This document shows, one piece after another, positions 33,622 through 45,181 of a DNA stretch of 64,000 bases (position 1 is its first letter; every line of letters starts with the position of its first letter). The position numbers and the translations under genes were made by a program. A model generated the notes under the pieces. The model searched no databases and had not been told where the DNA came from. It was given only the letters and a program-made list of their open reading frames with translations. The DNA is from Phaseolus vulgaris (lineage: Eukaryota; Streptophyta; Magnoliopsida; Fabales; Fabaceae): assembly GCF_000499845.2 (NCBI RefSeq), contig NC_023749.2:30396626-30460625 (forward strand), in the 5' to 3' direction.

Positions 33622-35564
33622 GGTATCAGCTCGACGATCTGGTTAAGAGCGGGTTCCTAAATGACTATCTGCTGGACAGGAGGACGGGGGGAGCGTCGAG
33701 TTCCCAGCCAGTGGATGGAGAAGCCCAGCAACACGAGATGCCTATCCACGGGGAAATCCACACCATTGCAGGAGGCTTCTCAGGTGGTGGATGCACCGCA
33801 TCGCAGAGGAAGAAGTACGTGCGGTCGGTGATGACAGTGGATATGTTTGAAGATCACTCGCCGGAGGTGGACATTACGTTCACCAAGCAGGATCTTCGGG
33901 ACGTTGTGCCCCATGACAACGATCCCATAGTCATTTCGTTGATTACGGCGGGAAGGAAGGTCCACAGAGTTCTGGTGGACCAGGGAAGCTCGGCAGACGT
34001 GATGTTCTGGCCGACTTTCACGCAGCTGGAGTTGCCCCTTGACCAGCTAAGGCCCTATGGAGGGTGCCTATATGGGTTCGCTGGTGACCAGGTGGAGGTC
34101 AGGGGGTACATTGAGTTGAGAACCACGTTTACAGATGAGGCTGGTTCGAGGACGGAGAAAATCAAGTACCTCATTGTAAACGCTCCTTCAGCATACAACA
34201 TCCTGTTGGGGAGGCCCATGCTTAACAGGATAGGCGCTATACCGTCGACTCGGCACATGAAGGTGAAGTTGCCGTCTATGGAGGGGGTGGTGATCACGAT
34301 CAAGTCTGATCAGAAAGAAGCAAAAAAGTGCTATGAGAATAGCCTGAAAAACAAGAGATCAGTGAGTTATGTAACAACCACCCCACCTCCCGGTGTGAAG
34401 CCCAGATCGACGGTAACAGAAGAGACCGCCGGAAGGGACGTGGAGATGGTGGACGCTGAGCTGGGGGAGGGGAACGCTAGTCTGGAGGAGGAAGAGGCGC
34501 GGAATCGCCCTGAGGAAGCGAGAGAGCAGGGAATCGCCAGGGCGGTGATCGCCAGAGAATCCAGGCCAAAACCTGTCGAGCAGTGGCTCGAGAAAGAGAT
34601 CGGGGGAAAGATCTTCAAGCTGGGAAGATCTCTGGGGGTCGAGCTCCAGGACCAGATCGCCAAGGTGATTGAGCGGCATCTGGACGAGTTTGCATGGTCC
34701 GCTTCGGACATGCCCGGGATTGATGCCGACTTCTTGTGCCATCATCTGGCGATGGACAACTTGGTGAGACCAGTGCGACAAAGAAGAAGAAAGTTCAACG
34801 AGGAAAGGAGGCAGGCGATTAGAGATGAAACACAGAAACTCCTTGCTGCAGGCCACATCAGGGAAGTCCAGTACCCTGAATGGCTGGCGAATGTCGTGCT
34901 GGTGAAGAAGAGTAACGGGAAATGGCGCATGTGCGTCGATTTCACCGACCTGAACAAAGCTTGCCCAAAGGATTCGTATCCTTTACCAAGCATAGACGCC
35001 CTGGTAGATAGTGCTGTAGGGTGTAAGTTGCTGAGTTTCCTGGATGCCTTCTCGGGGTATAACCAGATCAAGATGCATCCCATGGATGAAGAGAAGACAG
35101 CCTTCATGACGGAGAGGTCGTGCTATTGCTATAAGGTGATGCCGTTTGGGCTGAAGAACGCGGGGGCCACGTACCAGAGGCTGATGGATCGAGTGCTTGC
35201 ACCGATGCTGGGAAGGAACGTGCAAGCGTATGTCGATGACATGGTCGTGACCTCGCCGGAAAAGAGCAAGCACGTCGCGGACTTGGAAGAATTGTTCACG
35301 ACGATCGCCAAGTTCAGATTGAAGCTGAATCCAGAGAAATGCATTTTCGGCGTGGAAGCTGGGAAGTTTTTGGGTTTCCTCTTGACTGAAAGAGGCATAG
35401 AGGCCAACCCTGATAAGTGCGCCGCCATCTTGGCGATGAGGAGCCCAGCTACGCCCTCAATTCAGCGAACATACCCTTGCCCAACATGTTATCTGCATAG
35501 AACGAAAATGCATGGGTTAACTCAGAGAGAAAATAAGTGCATAAGGCAGTATGCAGCAAAGTAG
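33543..35564 (+). pseudogene. Element B protease and reverse transcriptase, truncated after RT
   Basis: It continues from the frameshift: the knuckle motif (WCEFHQGFGHTLDSC), protease active site (VLVDQGSSADVMF) and complete RT fingers/palm (FLDAFSGYNQIKMHP, YVDDMVVTS). Homology to pol stops at about 35450 after ..AMRSPA. From there to the stop at 35564 the frame reads the reverse side of the antisense gene, so the last 38 residues or so are not pol. RNase H and integrase are absent. Confidence 0.88.
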
Positions 35565-36613
35565 ATGATCGGTGCAGAAAAATGAAACCAAAGTCTTACG
35601 CATAACGCACAAGACGCCCAGAAACAGTTAAACAAAAGCAGTATTAAAACAACAGTTTAAATGTTCTAACCTATTCGAATTTCGAGTTGGTCCTCGTAGA
35701 ATTCGAAGCAGATCAGGGTGGTGGTAAGGAAAGTGATGTTGGCATCCGCCACCCTTTTCCAGAAAAGGCAGAGATCTCTGTCCAACGCTCCCATGCTGTC
35801 AGGACTTCTGGGTCTCCTGAAGCAGCTCTTGGACTCTTTTTTCCCCTTGTCCACCTAGTACAAGGGGAAGCCGTCGAGTAGGGAGGCGTCTTTGTCGTTA
35901 GGGCGCACTTGGACGAACTTCCCTTTCCAGTCTTTATAGGATTGCTGGAAGATGGCGAAGATTGACCTCCCAGCAATCGCATTCAAGCTAACCCACAGGC
36001 GGTCTCCTGGGTGCTTGGCTTCGAAGAGAAACAGAAATACGTCTACGGATGCGGGCAACCCCAGATGGTCGCACATCACTTGGAACGCTCGCACAAACGC
36101 CCAGCTGTTGTGATGGAGCTGGGCGGCGGCGATGTTGAGCTCGGTAAGGAGCTCCCTTTCGAAACGGGTGAAAGGGAACTTGAGCTTCACCTTCTTGAAT
36201 AAGGTTGTGTAGACGAAGCAGAAGGGCCCGTCAGCGCTCACCTTATCATCGGCACAAACGGGCAGATCGGGGGGGCAAGGTAGCACTATCATCTTTTCAT
36301 CGTGCTCCTTATGAAATGTTTGGTGAGGCTCATCCCCCTTTGTCAATCGAAAGACTGCTCCAGCAGTGTTCACGGAAGACGTTTCCCTCAACAGGGTCGA
36401 GTTGGCCCAGGGGTAGAGTTTTTTGAAGTCTGGCAGGGGAACGGGGGCTCCTCCGGCGATAGGTGGAGTCGCCTGGGCCAGGTTGGGGCGGGAAGGTGCA
36501 GGCCTCTCAGCCTGGGAAGATGAAGCACCGCGTGCTCGCGGTGGGATGAGTGCTTGAGTAGAGGGGTGTCGCGATGAAGGAGGAGGATTCGGGGTGATCT
36601 TTGAGCGGGTCAT
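35451..36613 (-). pseudogene. Antisense gene of element B (exon 1 plus stub of exon 2)
   Basis: Minus strand from ATG 36613: a Pro/Ser-rich head with SSQAERPAPS, then KLYPWANSTLLRE, FERELLTELNIAAAQLHHNSWAF, DWKGKFVQV and DGFPLY, the gypsy-type putative transposase domain. A TAG at about 35854 replaces the tryptophan codon following DGFPLY. The frame then continues to ..FYEDQLEIRIG near 35670, where the donor GTTAGA occurs at the same phase-1 position as in C. Exon 2 begins after TATGCAG at about 35495 with MLGKGMFAELRA and is cut at 35451 by the internal deletion. Most of the coiled-coil exon is lost. Confidence 0.75.
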
Positions 36614-37198
36614 TCTCGAAGCTGCAAAGGAAGAAGAAAAGGAAAAATGATCAGGGTTCGCAGAGGCTGACTCGATCGTGGGAAAAGGGTGAAAAGCGAA
36701 CGAACGAAGGTTCGTTGCGACGATTGACGAAGCCCTAAGTTACGCAGAAGGAGAAATGGAAAAAGCAACCCACAGCGTATGCACCAGACAGTTACAGGAT
36801 GATGCGAAATGGTTAAAATGCAAGAAAAACCAGTAGAAGAAGGAAAGTAGGTACCTTTTGATGATCAGGAAGACGACGAAGGATGATGGTGATTCAGAAT
36901 GTTGGAGAGCGCTGAGAGTTTTTTGCAGGAGGAAGTTAGAGCGTTTGTGAATATGAAGAAAAGTGATGAAACAGTGTGGAGTGAAAATGGGTTTAAGAGT
37001 TTTTTCGAAATGGGTTTGGGAAGCGCAAACGGTAACTGAAGGTAACCGTTGATGAAGCCACGTGTCGAACGATGGGTGAGGGGTTTGGTGGAGCGTCAGA
37101 GAAGCAGAAGGTACAACCGCTTGGAATTCTTCGTCAGTGCCACGTAGACCGGTGTTGACGTGACTCCTCTAGTCTTTTCGCTGGACAAGTCTTCGCTT

Positions 37199-37214
37199 AA
37201 GACTGGGGGGCTTG
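37199..37214 (+). promoter_or_regulatory. Polypurine tract of element B
   Basis: AAGACTGGGGGGCTTG directly before the 3' LTR, identical to that of A. AGTCTT just upstream can pair with AAGACT. Confidence 0.8.
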
Positions 37215-38011
37215 TGTACCGCCCTGGTAGTCGGAAGTGATGACGTGGCATCCAGCTACAGTATAGGCGTGTTGACAAGGCGCCAGGTTGGCAGAAGGGA
37301 AGGAAGTCGGGGGGCTCGTGAAGTCGCCAGTTATTAAGTTGGCGTGTTCCGATCTCCAGCATACCAGAATCGGTGATCACCGGGTTAAAGATGAAGTCGC
37401 CAGATGTAAACTCAGGCGACCTAGTGATTGGAGATCGCCAGAGCAAGCACATCGCCAGAGATGAAGGTGGTGCAGATTATGAAGGCGGTCGGCGAGACCA
37501 CGGGGAAGGTGTACGAAGGCACCCTAACTCGCCAGTTCCAGTAGAGATCGCGCTCCCAAGTTAGCTATGCACTGGGCAGTACCATGCATAAGTAACTTAG
37601 CAAAATGAGAGTAGAAGCAGCGCCCAAGTCAAGGAGGCTCCAGATGAAGGCACGTGTACGACTAGATGCGAGCCACGTGTCCAAGTCTGTAACTGCCAGG
37701 AGAGAGAAAGTAACCAGGTATATAAGAGTTCTCAACGAACTTTCTGAGGTACGCGCGTTCAGATTATACTCTTTACGCTTGCGAGTTATAGAGCTTACTG
37801 TGAGAGAGAATTTGCACGGTTCCTGTTCTCTTAGTATTTGATGATTCGGTCACTGACTTGGGCGTTGGAGTGCAATCGGCCGCAGCGGCGCCGTTCTGTT
37901 CCTTTGCAGGTTCTTGAGGTGGATCTCGAAGAAGAACGGAGGTTTGAAGCGGTGCGCACGTCGATCCTTTGACGAGGCAGTTTCCAGCGTTCCGGTCAAC
38001 AGGCAGGATCA
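37215..38011 (+). repeat. 3' LTR of element B
   Basis: 797 bp, the same length as the 5' LTR with five substitutions and no indel. TATA box at 37719-37726, U5-side motif at 37857-37873. It ends at 38011, followed by the GTGCA duplication. Confidence 0.95.
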
Positions 38012-39721
38012 GTGCATAACATCAATATTGTGACGTAAAAGTTGAGTTTTCCAATATGGCAACCTCCAAAATATACTTTGTTTCTTCCAATTATGTTTAA
38101 TACCATATTCAGGAATATTTGGTTGTTCTTGTAATTCAGTGCAAACTGGTAAGTGTGCAACCCTATTCCAAATGTCAAGACTAGACAAACGTGGAGGAGG
38201 GGGATCAGTCTCAACAAACTTCTTCTTGAATGCCTTTTTATTCTTCCTAAATTGATGATCAGGTGAAAGAAATTGACGATGACAGTCAAAAAAGGATATC
38301 TTGTGGCTATGACTAAGATAAAAAGCCTTTGTTCTTTCCATGCATATAGGGCAAGAAAGTCTACCAGAAGTCATCCAACCCGATAACATGCCGTAAGCTG
38401 GAAAGTCATTAATTGTCCACATCAAAGCAGCTTTCATCATAAAATTTTGCCTTAGTGACACGTCATAAGTCAATATCCCTTCAGTCCACAAGGTGCATAA
38501 GTCATCTATAAGTGGTTGCAAGAACACATCAATCTTATGCTTTGGATTTGAAGGACCTGGAACTAAGATTGTCAAAAACATAAACTCTCTCTTCATGCAC
38601 ATGGAAGGCGGAAGGTTGTATGGGGTTAGGATAACTGGCCAACAAGAATAACTTTTTCCATATTGACCAAAAGGATTAAACCCATCTGCACATAAACCTA
38701 ATCTGACATTTCTTGGGTCTTGACTAAAATCTTGATGTATTCTATCAAAATGCTTCCAAGCTTCTCCATCAGATGGATGAGACAAAATAGACGGGTCCCT
38801 TTGATTCTCACTATGCCATCTCATGTGAGGTGCAGTTGCCATTGAAGAGTATAACCTTCTAAGTCTAGGAATGATGGGAAAGTACCACATTTTCTTAATA
38901 GCAATTTTCTTTTCAATTCCCCTCCTAGTGACTGTCTTATATCGCTCCATTCCACAAATAAAACAATTAGTTATACTTTTATGACAATGTTCCCTATAAT
39001 ACAACATGCATCCTTTTGGACAACAATCAATTTTCGTACAACCCAAACCCAATTTTTCCACTAACTTCTTAGCTTGGAAAAAATTATTAACCATTCGATG
39101 ATCTTTGGGCATAGTCTCCCCCATAAGTTGGACCATTCTATTGAAACATCCTTCAGACATATTATAATCAGATTTCAAGCTTAGAGCTTCCAAAGAAGCT
39201 GACAATTCTGAGTGATTCTCGCATCCTTCCCACAAGGGTGCTTGTGCAGCAGCAAGCATGTTAAAAAAATTTCGAGTTTCAAGATCAGGATTTTCCTCCA
39301 TGTACTCAGATCCAATAACACTCTCTGGTTGCATGCAATGTGCATTTGAGGGCCCCACATGATCCATTATCATTTGATGGAAATGACCTAATTCTTCTCT
39401 TTGTTCACAAGTTCCATAACATGAACTGGCAACATCCACTGGGGGGGATTGTGGCAATTCTTCACCATGATTTGTCCACCAATAATAATTAGGCATGAAT
39501 CCCTCTTGATAAAGATCCCACCCAACTTGATCAACATACTTGAAAACTTTACAACTACATTTAATACAAGGACATCTTAACATTTCACCTTGTTCTTGAA
39601 ACTTTTCTCAACTAATAACATGTTGTAGGAACTCATACACTCCTTCTCTAAATTCCTCTGTCAGTTGTTTGTTTCTGTCCAATCTTTTATACATCCACTT
39701 TCTACCTTCGGGGATTTCCAT
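38012..39721 (-). pseudogene. TNP2 transposase of CACTA 1, N-terminal and catalytic part
   Basis: Start ATG 39721 (MEIPEGRKWMYKRLDRNKQL, transposase-associated domain). An in-frame TGA at 39610-39608 interrupts the frame 37 codons in; sequence before and after it is in the same frame and homologous to the family. It then reads LRCPCIKCSCKVF (zinc-binding-like), NYYWWTNHGEE and the Transposase_21 region, with LCADGFNPFG, DFPAYGMLSGW and CPICMERT. It ends at NIDVMH, beside the last catalytic aspartate, where retrotransposon B is inserted. TNP2 would bind the CACTA ends and catalyse excision and insertion in the nucleus. Both the stop and the insertion inactivate it. Confidence 0.87.
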
Positions 39722-40385
39722 TAATGCAATCTGAATACAACAAATTCTTAATGTATACACTTGTTTTAGGAGAGAGAAAACAGGACACTGAATGGAGAAA
39801 GTAAAAAATGGATGCAAATATGAAAGTATTGGGTTGACAGGAAGAGAAGCATACCTTTGTTGGTTCACTTTGTGACTGATCTTTGGAGGAGGTTCTATTA
39901 TTTATATAGAGCTGCTGCTATATATATTTTCCTGTAGACAAGAGAGATGAAGAATATCATATTGAATCAAAAGATCATTTAAATAAGTAAAACTAGCTTC
40001 AGCCTAATAATAAAGGTTTAGTCACCATCATGGAAAACTAATACAAAGTGAGATATAATCAACCATTGATTAGCCATATTGCCAACAGTTTCATCCTAAT
40101 ATCATACAAAAGAATAAGAAAGAAGAAACTACAAACTAAGGAAATGAATGCAGAGGCAAGTTTAAACACAGGGAAAAATCTTTCACCTTTTATTTTTTAA
40201 AGTTCAACCATTAATTTGGTCCCTATAGTTGAACAAACTTTACATTTTAGTCTCATGTAAAGATCATATTTTTAGTCTTATACATACTATTGTAATCTCT
40301 TTTAATTTCTATGAATTAAAACATTGAGACTAACAGATTAAAAATGGTATGCATAAAAACTAAAAGTAATCGAAATAATGAGTGA
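39722..40385. other. Region between TNP2 start and captured HEMA piece
   Basis: No gene recognised. It should contain the minus-strand TNP2 promoter and leader. Confidence 0.4.
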
Positions 40386-40832
40386 GTTTACAATGTTGAT
40401 GACCTTAAAGAGGTTGTGGCTGCCAATAAAGAGGATCGCCTAAGAAAAGCAATGGAAGCACAAACAATCATTGCTGAAGAATCTAAGCAATTCGAAGCTT
40501 GGAGGGACTCGCTGGAAACTGTCCCTACTATTAAAAAATTGCGGGCTTATGCGGAAATAATCAGGCTCGCTGAGCTTGAGAGATGCTTAGCTAAGATGGG
40601 TGATGACATATCTAAAAAAACTCGGAGGGCTGTGGATGATCTTAGTCGGGGTATAGTGAATAAGTTGCTTCATGGTCCAATGCAACATTTAAGGTGCGAT
40701 GGGAATGACACTCGGACTCTTAATGAGACACTGGAGAACATGCATGCTTTGAATAGGATGTTCAACCTTGAAACTGAGATATCTGTTTTGGAGCAGAAGA
40801 TTCGAGCGAAGGTGGAACAAAACCAGAAATGA
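40386..40832 (+). pseudogene. HEMA: Captured fragment of glutamyl-tRNA reductase gene (C-terminal dimerisation domain)
   Basis: About 148 codons in one frame, [18 protein letters not shown] to [13 protein letters not shown], match the C-terminus of plant chloroplast glutamyl-tRNA reductase. They include the conserved [20 protein letters not shown] and [20 protein letters not shown] segments. The full enzyme makes glutamate-1-semialdehyde, the committed precursor of chlorophyll and haem. The catalytic and NADPH domains are absent. Homology starts abruptly at 40386 without a start codon and continues through the stop into what looks like the gene's 3' untranslated region (to about 40990). The fragment is inside CACTA 1, opposite in strand to the transposase, so it looks like gene capture. 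The frame is undamaged, which suggests recent capture or chance. Confidence 0.88.
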
Positions 40833-40990
40833 AGATTCGAGCGAAGGTGTTTTCACCCTGTTCTTCCGCGGCCATTTGGCTTTGTATTATACAAAATGAA
40901 GTGTTTTGTTGAGCTTTGTATTTACCTCCAATAATATTTTTCTAAAATGTGTCCCAGTATCGGGAATGTTAATTGTAAGTGTTGAGCTTC

Positions 40991-42190
40991 TATACTAGAG
41001 AGAGGATTGGTTTTGCACTACCCTTGTCTTTCTTGGTCCAGGTTTATTCACACTTTTTGTTAGTTTTTTAGATTTTGTAAACAATATATTTGGAACCAAT
41101 CAGTTGTTGATCTACAAGCATTGTTCTTGGAGTGTTTCTTATATGTGCTGTAACTGGCTTTGACTAGCTTCTAAAACAGAAACACAAGTAAAAAAGCTAG
41201 GAAAACAAATTGTGATGAATAGCAAAGCTATATTAAAAAATATGTCAGTAATATTTCCTCTTTACTAATATTCCTTTCCTTTTTGTTTGTTTGCCTATTT
41301 GAAAGAGACATTTATATATATTTAATATTTAATATATTTTTTTTTACTTTATTTATATATATTTAATATTATCATATTCTCAAATGTCGTATATTTTTAA
41401 ATACTTTATACATACACATATCTTGCATGAAAGTGAAATAAGAGGAAAGGCTATAATTAATTCGAGAGAAGTTAATAAAAGAGATTATTTTTTAGTTTTG
41501 CGTTATTTCCCTAGAAATTTGTAGAAAAAGAATAATACGGTGCTCTCCTGTTGTAGAATGTCTATTGCTTGAAATAATTTATAAGAATTGATAAATTTAT
41601 TATATAACTTCAATTACACCTTTTACTAAACTACCTATTGAATATTTAAACTATTGTTGGTTTGTTAAAACTTTGATTTTATTGAGTGAAAAAGACAATG
41701 CAACTCATAAATTTAAAATAAAACAATTCATATTTATTACCTCTGAAACAGTAGATAAGAGATAAAATAAGGCAAAATATAGTTTTAAAAATGAGACAAA
41801 TATCTAAAAACTGACAGCAGAATCTGCCCAACCCCACCTCCCCCTGTGGTTTGGGTGGAAGGAGCTTGTTGAGTCCATAAGGTAGGCCAACACACATACA
41901 TTGAAAGAAGATCTTTTACTCGAAAAAGAGCAACATAATACAGCTACAGTTGAGAACATAAGATTACAACTTATATAAGGCAGACTTGCTCAAAACTACT
42001 AAAAGCCTAAAACACTGCAAATAATAATTCACCCAAACGGCCTAGAGCATATGCATGCAATATGAGGACTGTGCCTGTGAGATCTTAAACAATTAATTAA
42101 GTTTGGTGATGATATTTGTTAAGGTACCATATCTGGGATCTAAACCCAGTACTTTATCCAATTTAATTTTTGGTTTTGACTCTTTTCAAG
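40991..42190. other. CACTA 1 interior, no recognised gene
   Basis: AT-rich sequence. Its right end (to 42190) looks like an intron leading into the next captured exon. Confidence 0.4.
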
Positions 42191-42429
42191 ATGCAGACAA
42201 GTCTTCGAACCCAGGAAAGTCTGAAGATATTGCAAAAGGTATTTTAAAAGGAGCTCTTGATCTGCAAGATTCTCTAAGCATGATACGCATGTTGCAAGAG
42301 GAGGCCTCACAGCATACAACTCTTTTTGGGAGAAAACATACTAAGAAATCAGAAAGAGACAGAATTGATGGAAGCAAGATTGGTAGAAGGCAAGCTAATC
42401 CATTTGGGGAACAAAACTATCAAACATAG
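42191..42429 (+). pseudogene. Captured exon of a plant DUF3741/VARLMGL-type gene (tentative)
   Basis: After an acceptor-like TTTTCAAG, an open exon reads SEDIAKGILKGALDLQDSLSM..LQEEASQ.., which resembles the ILKGALDLQDSL..LQEAS block I associate with plant DUF3741-containing proteins. It runs to a stop at 42429 in ..NPFGEQNYQT and has no start codon of its own. The right part overlaps the 354-bp tandem duplication, so the last codons are present twice. The family assignment rests on this short block only. Confidence 0.45.
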
Positions 42430-43054
42430 AAAAGAGTTAACAAAACTGAGAGGAGAAATATCCTCTGTTCGTACCTCCGCCTCCGCTCACCTCCGCCTCC
42501 GACCACCTTGCAGCTTCCTCCCCACCTTTGCTTACACCACGGACCAATTTTGAGTATTTGGTGCCCTAAAAGCATCTGCAACTTCAAAATAACTTTGAAG
42601 CTTAAAAAAAACAAATCCCAAATTTTATCTAATTATCACATTCTTTTTTACTGAAGTCACCTCTTCATAAATAATATTAAAAAATGTAAAATTTATGTAA
42701 AATCAGAAAGAGACAGAATTGATGGAAGCAAGATTGGTAGAAGGCAAGCTAATCCATTTGGGGAACAAAACTATCAAACATAGAAAAGAGTTAACAAAAC
42801 TGAGAGGAGAAATATCCTCTGTTCGTACCTCCGCCTCCGCTCACCTCCGCCTCCGACCACCTTGCAGCTTCCTCCCCACCTTTGCTTACACCACGGACCA
42901 ATTTTGAGTATTTGGTGCCCTAAAAGCATCTGTAACTTCAAAATAACTTTGAAGCTTAAAAAAAACAAATCCCAAATTTTATCTAATTATCACATTCTTT
43001 TTTACTGAAGCCACCTCTTCATAAATAATATTAAAAAATGTAAAATTTATGTAA
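42347..43054. repeat. Perfectly phased 354-bp tandem duplication
   Basis: Copy 1 (about 42347-42700) and copy 2 (about 42701-43054) align base for base with an offset of 354. I count two differences (CTGCAAC/CTGTAAC and GAAGTCACC/GAAGCCACC). Each copy contains a CTCCGCCTCC-rich stretch that looks like a leader or coding fragment of a host gene. Confidence 0.9.
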
Positions 43055-43674
43055 AATTAAAAAATAACTATTAAATAAGTATTTAAATATTCATATAATA
43101 AATGTGGATATTTTAATCAATTAATTATTTTTAATAATAATACATTTTATAATTTCTAAGACAGATAGTTAATAATTTTTAATTAAACAAAAATAATTTA
43201 GAAACAAGTGATAAAACTGTTATTAATAAAAGAAATTAATAATTAAAAAATTATTTACAATTTAATTTGGAAAATATATTTATTTTTAAAAATTAAAGAT
43301 ATTTTAAAGAAATCATTTTATTTAAGTTTAATTATATAGTGTAATATATTTTTTTTTAAGGATTAATTTTATTAATAATAATATTGTGTTATGTAATTTT
43401 ATTTAGAATTTTTATTTGAGCTGCTATGATAAAAACAATATTTAATAAATTTTATTTAAATTTAAGAAATTACAAATATAATTGACACATATTTTTTAAA
43501 TAGAAAAAGAAATTAGTAATACAACTAATTATTTTTTAACCAGAGGAGTACTCATTAATATTTAAAGTGTCTGTGATCCTTGTATAATTTTTTAAAAATA
43601 AAAATGAATTATTATTATTACTATTATTATTATTATTAATAATAATAATAGTACTAGTAAAATAAACAATTATA

Positions 43675-44207
43675 TTTAGCGACCAAAAGAAATTCGGTGG
43701 CTAAAAAATAAACGTATTTGGTGGCTAATTCAGGGGTAAAAATAAACAATTATATCTAGCGACCGAAACAAAATTGGTGGCTAAAACATAAATAAATTTG
43801 GTGGCTGATTCGGTGGCAAAAATAAACATTTATATTTAGCGACCAAAAGAAAATCAGTGGCTAAAAAGTAAGAATATTCGGTGGCTAATTCGGTGGCAGA
43901 AAAAAACAATAAAATTTAGCGACCGAAATAACAGCGGTGGCTAAAAAATAAACATATTCGGTCGCTAATTCGGTCGCAGATATATTTTTCCTAAGTTATT
44001 CGAAACATCCACCACTTTAGCGACCAATGTTTTTCTCACTCTCATGTTCGGTCGCGGATTCGGTCGCAAAACTAACTAACATAATAAATAATTCATTCGG
44101 TCGCAGATTTGACACTACAGGTATTTGGTGGCTATTTCAGTTGCAAATTGCGACCACTAATTTTCGGTCACTAAATTCGGTGACTAAATTGTTATTTCCT
44201 TGTAGTG
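43675..44207. repeat. Right subterminal repeat region of CACTA 1
   Basis: Repeated TTTAGCGACC and CGGTGGCTAA/CGGTCGCTAA motifs about every 60 bases, mirroring the left end. An ATT trinucleotide run lies just before it (about 43610-43650). Confidence 0.88.
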
Positions 44208-44210
44208 ATT

Positions 44211-45003
44211 TTCCATCATGAAGAATATGCTTTTGGAGAAGCCAAGGTTCTTTATGCTCTCCTTGGTTTCCTTATTTCCAAGGGAGGAACCTCTTTTTTG
44301 GATGTTCTTTCTTCTCTAAGAAAACACAAGGCCAGTCTCTTCTTTTGCAGCCATAAAACTTGGTTTTGGTCAAAGCCCACACACAGATTCGCCTTTGCTA
44401 AAGACTAAAAATTTAAAGCATACCCTTCGCGAGGAGGGAACTATGTGATTGCCAGCTGCTATGGAAGACCTGTGAAGTTCAATGGGTGCAACTTTCAATT
44501 GGCATACTATACATTCACGCCACCTTCCTTCATTTTTACTTGTCAATGTATGTATAGTTCACTAATGATGGTCATCCATGCATGCCTATAACTGTTTGCT
44601 AATAGCATAAATGTAAAAATGCAGTAATAACCTAAGGGTATGCTACGCACACCTCATACATTATGTGCATGCACATGTTACCTAAATAGAAAATTAATAC
44701 GGGGGATAGAAAGTCCAATCATATAGTATATATATTATTTGATCACCACTCCACAACCACAATATTTCATCCCCAAGCATCTACAATACAAGCTTAAGAC
44801 CAGCTTTAAAATATTCCAGTTCTGCATACTTTTATAAATAACCATCATTCTTTACTTATTTTATTATGGTAGGTGCTAGAATCTGCATTAGGTCCACCTA
44901 AATTTCAAGAAACATCCAATTAGCACTTACTTAGTTCAATCAACAGACCTTGCTTGCCAAAAGTGGTGGGACCATAGATGTATTCATGTAAGATAGCCAT
45001 CAC
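44211..45003. other. Flank between CACTA 1 and CACTA 2
   Basis: Open frame 44205-44408 reads ..FGEAKVLYALLGFLISKGG.. but has no recognisable domain; it may be a scrap of a host gene into which CACTA 1 inserted. The stretch 44877-44995 shares blocks with 12660-12840. Confidence 0.4.
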
Positions 45004-45181
45004 CAGTACAAAAAGATAGATTAACGACGGTTAAAATCTAGCGGGTGTTGGTCGTTGAACAACTGTGACATTTGAAATATTTTGAATTAGTGCATGAATA
45101 ATAAATCTTAAATTTTAAAGTGTTTATTGTATTGAGGTATTACCTTATCCCAACCTTTCTTAATTTCAGCTTGCAAAATAG

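Larger units (their letters stand above)
31242..38011 (+). mobile_element. Tat-lineage Ty3/gypsy retrotransposon B (complete ends, internally deleted)
   Basis: Two 797-bp LTRs (31242-32038, 37215-38011) differ at five positions, all transitions. GTGCA flanks both sides (31237-31241 and 38012-38016). The interior holds primer site, gag, protease and RT; then a deletion joins RT directly to the antisense gene. Both RNases H, integrase, the post-pol hairpin and most of the antisense coiled-coil exon are missing (about 5.2 kb by comparison with C). It is inserted within TNP2 of CACTA 1 and therefore postdates it. It can move only if another element supplies the missing functions. Confidence 0.95.
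26624..44207 (-). mobile_element. CACTA (En/Spm) transposon 1, with nested retrotransposon and captured gene pieces
   Basis: The left end is CACTACAAAAAAATCAC and the right end, inverted, is CACTACAAGGAAATAAC. Both are flanked by ATT (26621-26623 and 44208-44210), the 3-bp duplication typical of CACTA elements. Subterminal regions at both ends are packed with GCGACC/GGTCGC motifs. TNP2 (39721-29373) and a Transposase_24-type gene (29010-27368) lie on the minus strand. Retrotransposon B (31242-38011) interrupts TNP2. Between TNP2 and the right end are host-gene fragments (HEMA, a DUF3741-like piece) and a tandem duplication. Without B the element is about 10.8 kb. Confidence 0.92.

Noticed and set aside
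44205..44408. Possible host gene exon next to CACTA 1
   Set aside because: Short, no recognised domain, and its start overlaps the CACTA terminus; kept only as a remark.
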